DNA from: Irineochytrium annulatum
Lineage: Eukaryota > Chytridiomycota > Chytridiomycetes > Chytridiales > Chytridiaceae
Length of the DNA stretch: 17,577 bases
Assembly (NCBI GenBank): GCA_027600665.1
Contig: JADGJL010000585.1
Span: 1-17,577 of the forward strand
Reading direction: 5' to 3'
Every line of letters starts with the position of its first letter. The first letter of the stretch is position 1. Of the stretch, positions 12,366-17,577 are shown one piece after another. The position numbers were made by a program, and so were the translations under genes. The notes under the pieces were generated by a model. It was given only the letters and a program-made list of their open reading frames with translations. It was not told the DNA's origin and did not search any database.

Positions 12366-12503
12366 GCTGTTGGCTCTTGCGAGACAGAGCTTACGTCGGA
12401 AGACGAAAGGGTTGAACCCCCCACCGCTGCGGGAAGCCTCTTTCAGAGGCGGAAACTAGGGCCGCGTCATGTTAAGGGACGCTTTACGTTGAAGCGGCAG
12501 GCT
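12366..12503. other. 138-bp convergent 3' intergenic space between SMG1 and CstF-77
   Basis: The SMG1 stop (12363-12365) and the CstF-77 stop (12504-12506, minus strand) face each other across 138 bp. There is no AATAAA on the plus strand in this space, so the SMG1 poly(A) signal is either a variant or lies inside the CstF-77 gene. Overlapping 3' UTRs are likely. I see no gene in the gap. Confidence 0.8.
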
Positions 12504-12508
12504 TTATT
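12503..12508 (-). terminator. Canonical AATAAA poly(A) signal overlapping the CstF-77 stop codon
   Basis: On the minus strand the last codons read TTC AAA TAA AG, so the stop codon TAA (12506-12504) forms the middle of an AATAAA hexamer at 12508-12503. If it is used, cleavage would fall 10-30 nt downstream and the 3' UTR would be only a few dozen nucleotides long. Confidence 0.6.
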
Positions 12509-15500
12509 TGAATTTTTTTCGATACGGCTTATCATCATCATCGCTTCCATACCCTTTGCGCTTCCCCCGATCTCCACCACGCCCTCGTCCCTTGATGCAA
12601 AACGTGTTTAGTTCAGTGAATGAAACGTTTTGAGAAGAAAAATATCGTACCCGCATGCGTCCTCGTTCTCCTCGGCCGGGTCCGTCCCAATTGCGTGGTT
12701 GCCTACTCTCCCTATCTCTATCCCTATCCCGGTCCCTGTCGTTGTGCCGTGGCTCCGGATCCGGGATTACTGGTAATTGGTACGGCGCTAAGTTTGGGGG
12801 AACTGTTGGGAGAGGTAATTGGATTTGCCGCAGGATCTCCATTATATCATCCGCGGGTATAATGGCACCTATGCGATGGGTTAGACCACATCGCACATCT
12901 TTTAGTACCAGAATATTGAGAAGCGGGCGGTAAGACCTCAAGCAACTTCGCTATAGCCTCAGGTATCATAATGGTGCGCACATTCGAGGTGGGAACCTGT
13001 CCATTGGTTTCGGCAGACGGGCCTGCATTGTTCGCTGCCGGTGGTGGCGTAGGTGGAGGCTCGGGCTTATAGGCATTCCACTTTGAAAAGTCGGGCCGCG
13101 GAAACCGCTCCGGATGCACCGAATCCAAGTTTTGCGGCCGAAAGCGTATATTATCCGCCATCGGCTTGTCCGCGGGAAACTTGACCCCGTTAGCCGTAGG
13201 CTTTACATTCGGCAGCAAGGGCGCTAAGAAGGTACAATATTATCGCGGGCGATTTCACATACACGCGCGAGGAACTCACAAGTAACTCCCAACTCGCTCT
13301 CCCCCACATATTGTATGTCGAGATACGACCAGCGATCCGAAAGCTGCCGCAATTTCTCGGCGGGACCTTCGTTTACGATTCAACTTTTCGAATTTAGCAA
13401 TGAGACATTCATACCTTTGGCAAACATTTCACTTCGCCGCTTCTCCGCCTTGAGAATGTTCCCCAGCTCGCCGTAATTGATCTCGTGATCCAAAAAGGTC
13501 CGCCAGATATCGCGGCAATTGTGGGGCGGCAAGCTTACCAAAGCCCGCTCGAATAGTGCCCGAGCGTCTAAACAGCTTAAATTTTCCGATACAACCAGAA
13601 GTAAAAAGAAAAAGGCTCACTATTTTCGTCGTTAATCGCAAGCAAAAATTTCAAGTAGTGAAGAAATAACATTGACAAGGATTCGTCCTCGGCGAACGCC
13701 TTGATGCCCGCTTCAAAGATTTTCGTTGCGACTGTCACATCTTTGCTGCAGTAGTACTCCATCATTGCTTGTACAACTTAAAACAGAGTTTCGCGGCAAA
13801 GTGTGGTTTACCTGACGCGACGTAAACGTGGAACGTGCAGTGTTGTGACTTTCGAGCTTGCTTGAATACGTTCCTTGCGGTTCGTAAATTCTACAACGTT
13901 CAGTGAACTCAAGCGTACTTTTCAGCCGCAACAAACCTGCGCTCTTCTTGAGAATCTCATATAGACTACCCACGTTAACGCCAACGCTTCCCGAAATTTA
14001 CGCAACTCCTCCCGCCGTCGCGACTCGACCTTTATGTCCACCTCGCGCTCCTGCTCCCGCGTCTTCTCCCTCTCAAACTCCCGTCGCTCGCCATCCCAGT
14101 CGACCGTGTTGCCTTGACTCGTTTCCGCAGCCGCCAGCAGCTCCTCTCTCTCGGCGTCAAACTTCTTGTTGACTTCGACGATCTTGTTTTCTGTGCAAGA
14201 AGAACGTTTTAGTCGCGGAAAAATGAAGAACCGACGCTATTAACCTAGGTTGTCGATTAACTTGTCCAAGACAGGAGATACCTGAGCATAATCCGTCTTC
14301 CGCATCTCCTCTAACTCGACCAACGTAAAACTGAGTAGAAGACTAGTAGCTTATTAACACTTGTATACAGTTGAACATTTCCTACCTAGCCGGCATGATT
14401 TCAACAGCCTGCTTGAGCAGCATCACGGCATCGTCCATCTTCTCGATGCTAAGAAGATATGTGGCCGCATCATGCCTTTTGCCCACGTTAGAGATACGAG
14501 ACTGTGCATCTTCGGCGTACCAGATCTCGGGAACAAATCTCATCATGAGCAGTGCCGACTTGTACGCGAACATCACCCGCGCAACAATAGCGGGCGTCTC
14601 ATCTAGGTGAAGTGGGTTGGACTTCTCCCACGCTATCCATGATTTCCACGCCTCAAGCTTCAATATTTTAGGGCACAGCAGTAAACCTTCAGCACGTACT
14701 AAATCCAACTCCTTTTGATCCCACGTCGGCGGCGTTGCTACCCAAGTCCTCTGGGCTGCGTCAATAGAGGATATGAAATTCTTCATCTCTCTGTACGCGG
14801 TTCTAGCGGTCATGTAGGCGGCCGACCGTTCCGTTAGCAATTTCTTTGCCGTCAGTTTGTTAAGACCTTAAAAAATTAAGGCACGCTTAGCAATGACTTT
14901 GAATACCATTCTCAAATGAGTCATAATCCTTCCAAATGCTTTCTATGTTATTTAACGGTATCGCTAAGGCCTTCTGATAGATGCGGCTATAATCGACGTA
15001 AGCTGGGATGGAACATGGGAACAACGAGAATATACCGTAGTGTTTCCATTCGCATTTGCTCCTCGTACTGAGTCGGGGCCTATTAATTGGAATAGGATTA
15101 GACCGCTCAGGATCATAGAGTCAGAGGAAGTATATACGGAATTCCAGCTGCTTTTCGCAGCTACAAGCAGGCTTGTGATACACATGGCCGCATAGAAAAT
15201 AATCAAACATCGACCATTCAAAAAGGCCCAATTATGCACAATAGACAATTTCAATTCGACCAGGGGTTTATTGCAACGTCTTTTGCAACACATATTGCAT
15301 CTAGTGCCATAGCCGAGCCACAGGTGTCGCAACATAGGATCGTTTCAAGGGGTTATCAAGTTCGACACTCTCACAAACCCGGTCCGGTAAAAAGAGATGG
15401 ATGCAGAAAACGAAGTCAGCAAGCACCAACCTCAGTAGACTTCACGAACGATATATAATCCGTCCAAATGCCCCCAGCATCCTTATCCATTCCGACATTC

Positions 15501-15961
15501 GCAAGCGTCAGCTCGAATGCCTTCGAAATAGTCGATCGCGAGGCCGCAACCTGCTCTGGCGTCGACGTGGATCCGGCCGCGTGCGTTTTTCGTATATAGT
15601 TGAGGTAGAAACGCCACAGATCGACCGAAACCACCATGAGCAGGCACCTGTTGAACAGGGCATCCACGTTGTCGAAAGCGCGCTGCTTCTGCTCGAACTC
15701 GATGTAGGAGATCCAGTAGCGCGAGCAGGAAGGGAACCGCAGGACGATCGCCTCAAAGGCCTCACGGCCTAGCGCGGGATCTGGCCTAGATGTCGCCTCC
15801 GAAAGGTAGTCTGCCCAGTGCGCCGCCGACCATGGCGCTTCGGACACGGCTCGCTTAAGTCTCTCCAGTTTATCCTGGGCCATCGCGGGTCGGTCCTGCT
15901 CCCCGAGCGCGAGCGGTTCGGGGAGTCCTTGCCATGCCGGCTGATCGTTGGTGTCCATCAT
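12504..15961 (-). CDS. CSTF3: Cleavage stimulation factor 77 kDa subunit / Rna14 (HAT-repeat scaffold of mRNA 3'-end processing)
   Basis: CstF-77 (Rna14 in yeast) is the nuclear HAT-repeat scaffold that bridges CstF-64/Rna15 and CPSF during pre-mRNA cleavage and polyadenylation. Exons in transcript order: 15961-15431, 15079-15036, 14986-14907, 14866-14386, 14330-14245, 14190-13937, 13890-13812, 13767-13621, 13567-13415, 13366-13280, 13223-12909, 12868-12651, 12590-12504. The sum is 2562 nt, or 853 aa (human is about 717). Diagnostic HAT blocks are [92 protein letters not shown] and SDRWSYLDI. The C-terminus has [17 protein letters not shown], equivalent to the human segment in the region that binds the CstF-64 hinge. 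It ends in an RD-repeat, RG-rich and Lys-rich tail. A charged insertion of about 70 residues (about 409-475) interrupts the repeats. The start at 15961 is the first ATG in frame; a second follows immediately at 15958. The 44-nt exon 2 is needed to complete the [14 protein letters not shown] helix. Confidence 0.93.
12591..12650 (-). other. Last CstF-77 intron, 60 nt, phase 0, without an in-frame stop
   Basis: The donor is GTACGA and the acceptor ATCAAG on the minus strand. Removal joins an Arg/Gly segment (RGERGRMR) to another ([15 protein letters not shown]), which is why I call it an intron. It is a multiple of three long and fully open, so retention would insert 20 hydrophobic/polar residues into the basic tail. 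It could therefore be a true alternative coding segment. Confidence 0.65.
15080..15430 (-). other. Outlier 351-nt first intron of CstF-77
   Basis: The donor GTTGGT follows exon 1 in phase 0. The acceptor AATTAATAG is preceded by a CTAATCC branch-point-like motif. A second possible acceptor, CTCAG, would move the exon start to 15067. All other introns in the window are about 36-80 nt, so this one is roughly four to nine times longer. It contains a 9-bp hairpin with one G-U pair (15283-15291 with 15324-15332) and a perfect 6-bp hairpin (15146-15151 with 15157-15162). Open frames inside it show no protein-like composition. Confidence 0.7.
15283..15332 (-). repeat. Intronic hairpin, 9-bp stem
   Basis: On the minus strand TTGCGACAC (15332-15324) can pair with GTGTTGCAA (15291-15283), nine pairs with one G-U, around a 32-nt loop. 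An AAAAGA matching the H-box pattern ANANNA lies at its 3' side (15284-15279, overlapping the stem end by two bases). It is an inverted repeat only; RNA function is unproven. Confidence 0.45.
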
Positions 15962-16236
15962 TTTGGTCTGCACCTTCCCTACTTCTACTTCCTTCGTTCA
16001 TCTTCCGGCCAATTATTAATGGTTTCATGCAGAACGTCGAGAGAATATTATACAACGTCAATATTCTTTTCTCTTCAACAAAGGACGGAAGCGGACGAAG
16101 CTAACCACGCGACTCGATGCATTCGTACAACATTTAGAACTTCCCCACTTTATAATGATTAAATGCAGGTGAATTAGGCTCGCGGCTTGTTTTTATCCTA
16201 AACTATACACTTCGTGAACGAATTGACATCCTCGGG
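15962..16236. promoter_or_regulatory. Shared divergent upstream region of CstF-77 and the CCDC90-like gene
   Basis: About 275 bp separate two start codons that point away from each other, so both promoters and 5' leaders must fit here unless they extend into the genes. The stretch is AT-richer than the flanking coding sequence (for example around 16060-16090 and 16140-16210). I see no unambiguous TATA box. I support no gene in it. Confidence 0.65.
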
Positions 16237-17183
16237 ATGACACTCGCCCGCTTGCCACGATCTCTCTACGCCGGCTGCGCTCCGCGGCGATGCCTCAACG
16301 ACCATGCGCGGCCCGACCGTCACCCCCACCACCATCCCACCCCGTTTGCGTCGGTGCAGCGGCGATCGCCCGTGAGGATGATGTCCCTGTCCGCAACATC
16401 CGCATCGTCGACGGACCTTCCCCCTGTCCGGCATCTCAACACTGCGCCCGCGAGAGTGCTCACGACGCGCTTCAATTTCGACACTTATAAGGTCTAATAT
16501 GAATAACAGTTCTTCAAGCTGTCATGTTGATTCTGAACACTTGATTCTCCATCTTAACCCCTTTGCAAGCTTGTCAGGCAGCTGGAACGGAACGGATTCA
16601 CACGCGGCCAGTCCGTCGCCATCATGCGGACCATCAACGCGCTGTTGGTGGACGCAACGTTGAACGTTCGCCAGCAGATGCTGTCGAACACGGAGGTCGA
16701 GAATGAGGCGTATTTGTTCAAAACGCACCTTGAGGAGTTAAGAAATGGCATGCATCAGTATTTATCAAGACCCGTGGTTCGCGGCTAACGTCTTGTTATC
16801 CCTGCCCCACAGAGCTGCAACTACTACGGCAAAACGAGACTGGGTCTTTAAAAGGCGACGTGGATCAGATTATGCGGAATTTGGACAATCTGAACCAAAA
16901 GCTTGCCGAGCGGATAGCGAGCCTGAAGGCCGACGTGTCGATGGACCTTAACAACCACAAAACGGAGGCGAGGGATGTGAGCGCGACAATAGATTTGAAG
17001 GTTCAGGAGGTGAACCATCACCTCATTCTGAAGATTGCCGATCTGAAGACGAAGATGGAGACGCTTAAAATGGACACGACGCGAAATATTGTCTGGGTGG
17101 CTTTGTTGAGCTTCGCTTTTATTCTCGTGGCCGAGTTCTCGACAAGTCCACCGAAGAAAAAGAAGGCATCAGAGCCGACGTGA
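16237..17183 (+). CDS. Mitochondrial coiled-coil membrane protein, CCDC90/MCUR1/Fmp32-like (DUF1640)
   Basis: Exons 16237-16491, 16570-16747 and 16813-17183 give 267 aa. Residues 1-80 form a likely mitochondrial presequence: MTLARLPRSLYAGC, rich in Arg/His/Ser and poor in acids, running to RHLNTAPARVLTTR. The family block FNFDTYK-LVRQLERNGFTRGQ (residues about 79-100, broken by intron 1) resembles the FDTHALV..LE..GF motif of animal MCUR1/CCDC90B. It is followed by a helical head and, from about residue 145, a long coiled coil (ELQLLRQNE, LNQKLAERIASLKADVSMDL, NNHKTEAR). One C-terminal membrane segment (about 236-254, IVWVALLSFAFILVAEF) and a Lys-rich tail end the protein. The family sits in the inner mitochondrial membrane; animal members are linked to the calcium uniporter and yeast Fmp32 to cytochrome c oxidase assembly. 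Which role applies here is unknown. Intron 1 is 78 nt (GTCTAA..GCAAG). Intron 2 fits the frame only with a GC donor. Confidence 0.87.
16748..16812 (+). other. Probable GC-AG intron in the CCDC90-like gene
   Basis: The acceptor CCCCACAG at 16805-16812 is preceded by a GGCTAACG branch-point-like motif and leads directly into the conserved ELQLLRQNE frame. Upstream, the conserved frame ends HLEELRN. The nearby GT sites (16737, 16758) give the wrong phase. A GC donor at 16748 (AAATG|GCATGC) restores LRN-ELQLL exactly, with G at -1, A at +3 and G at +5. Confidence 0.6.
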
Positions 17184-17273
17184 TTCGGGAGCGGTTCAGA
17201 AAGGACGATCAAGAACAGCGAATTGTTACCGACACTACTCGATACCTTACACAGTGAGACGCCCGGGCTTGTC

Positions 17274-17301
17274 CCGAGGACTACCTACCGAGGACTACCT
17301 A
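17274..17301 (+). repeat. 14-bp tandem duplication in the 3' UTR
   Basis: CCGAGGACTACCTA occurs twice in perfect tandem at 17274-17287 and 17288-17301, between the stop codon of the CCDC90-like gene and its poly(A) signals. It looks like a simple local duplication. Confidence 0.85.
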
Positions 17302-17366
17302 AATGACTTTGAGCGACTTTTGAATAGTGTTTGTACACGCATGTGCATGTTCACAATTGCATTGAA

Positions 17367-17372
17367 AATAAA
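17367..17372 (+). terminator. AATAAA poly(A) signal of the CCDC90-like gene
   Basis: A canonical AATAAA lies 184 nt after the stop codon, downstream of a T/G-rich stretch. It is the first such hexamer in the 3' region on this strand and the likeliest signal for the gene. Confidence 0.6.
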
Positions 17373-17393
17373 GACGGCGATACTCTCGGTAGA

Positions 17394-17399
17394 AATAAA
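17394..17399 (+). terminator. Second AATAAA poly(A) signal
   Basis: A second canonical hexamer 27 nt after the first offers an alternative cleavage site for the CCDC90-like transcript. Confidence 0.5.
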
Positions 17400-17577
17400 A
17401 TGCAACCAATGCGACTGTCCATCCGCTTCACGACAGACGCTCCTCCTTTCCGATCAAAACGAAGTCGCTAGCCAACTTGGTCCTCCGTTGAATCTCCCTT
17501 CAAAAAGCGACAAGATTACAGGCGCCAAACCACTATCCACAAATCCAAGATTTCACTGCATCGGCATCGCCCCACCC
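17400..17577. other. Terminal stretch with no assigned gene
   Basis: The last 178 bp contain no gene I can support. On the minus strand short open pieces end at stops (for example the one ending at 17428, reading KLASDFVLIGKEERLS). This could be the C-terminus of a convergent gene cut by the window edge, but other frames are equally open over such a short distance. Confidence 0.3.

Noticed and set aside
13891..13936. Reading through this segment in the frame [14 protein letters not shown] as CstF-77 coding sequence
   Set aside because: Splicing it out as a GT-AG intron joins MRFSRRAQ to [14 protein letters not shown], which matches the conserved helix; the read-through does not.
15279..15332. 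Firm call of an H/ACA small nucleolar RNA in the long intron
   Set aside because: Only one hairpin and a possible H box are visible; the second hairpin and a properly spaced ACA box were not found.
14964..15335. 123-aa open frame on the minus strand, Cys-rich with hydrophobic stretches
   Set aside because: It covers the outlier CstF-77 intron and runs into exons in the wrong frame, and does not resemble CstF-77 or any family I know.
15003..15426. A single 424-nt CstF-77 intron joining STEVG to [10 protein letters not shown]
   Set aside because: It is phase-compatible, but it deletes part of the HAT helix that the 44-nt exon at 15036-15079 restores with a much better family match.
17428..17505. 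Minus-strand C-terminal exon ending KLASDFVLIGKEERLS
   Set aside because: It is too short, lacks a clear upstream splice partner within the window, and other frames are equally open, so it is mentioned but not called.
1..17577. Mobile elements, CRISPR arrays, tRNA or rRNA genes, prophage or bacterial operons
   Set aside because: None was seen on either strand; the spliced eukaryotic genes account for nearly all of the window.

Overview
This is a nuclear eukaryotic window with four spliced protein genes. I saw no bacterial operon structure, CRISPR array, transposase, tRNA or rRNA. All exon-intron models below were built by hand from reading-frame continuity, GT/AG sites and remembered homologous proteins. 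Most introns are tiny (about 36-60 nt), often with a CTAAY branch-point-like motif only 8-14 nt from the acceptor. The charged insertion in the CstF-77/Rna14 gene and the style of the DUF1640 coiled-coil protein look fungal, and SMG1 is missing from the familiar yeasts. An early-diverging (chytrid-like) fungus is therefore my best guess for the source; this is inference, not proof.

Layout: (1) 119-1308 (+), a three-exon gene of unrecognised function, 361 aa. (2) 1611-12365 (+), a 24-exon gene for the nonsense-mediated-decay kinase SMG1, about 3258 aa, complete from an RG-rich N-terminus through HEAT/FAT, FRB, kinase and long C-terminal regions to the FATC tail. (3) 15961-12504 (-), a 13-exon gene for CstF-77/Rna14, the HAT-repeat scaffold of mRNA 3'-end cleavage, about 853 aa. 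It lies tail-to-tail with SMG1 with only 138 bp between stop codons. (4) 16237-17183 (+), a three-exon gene for a mitochondrial CCDC90/MCUR1/Fmp32-type (DUF1640) coiled-coil membrane protein, 267 aa. It diverges from CstF-77 across a 274-bp shared upstream region.

Functionally, SMG1 (mRNA surveillance) and CstF-77 (mRNA 3'-end formation) are both mRNA-quality genes that converge on one short intergenic space. I see no evidence for a novel multi-gene system. The points most worth a second look are in gene architecture. Nearly every intron whose length is a multiple of three carries an in-frame stop. One CstF-77 intron is an outlier of about 351 nt containing hairpins. The CstF-77 stop codon sits inside its own AATAAA signal. 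A GC-AG intron is needed in the CCDC90 gene. SMG1 has a run of three SQ dipeptides just before its FATC tail.
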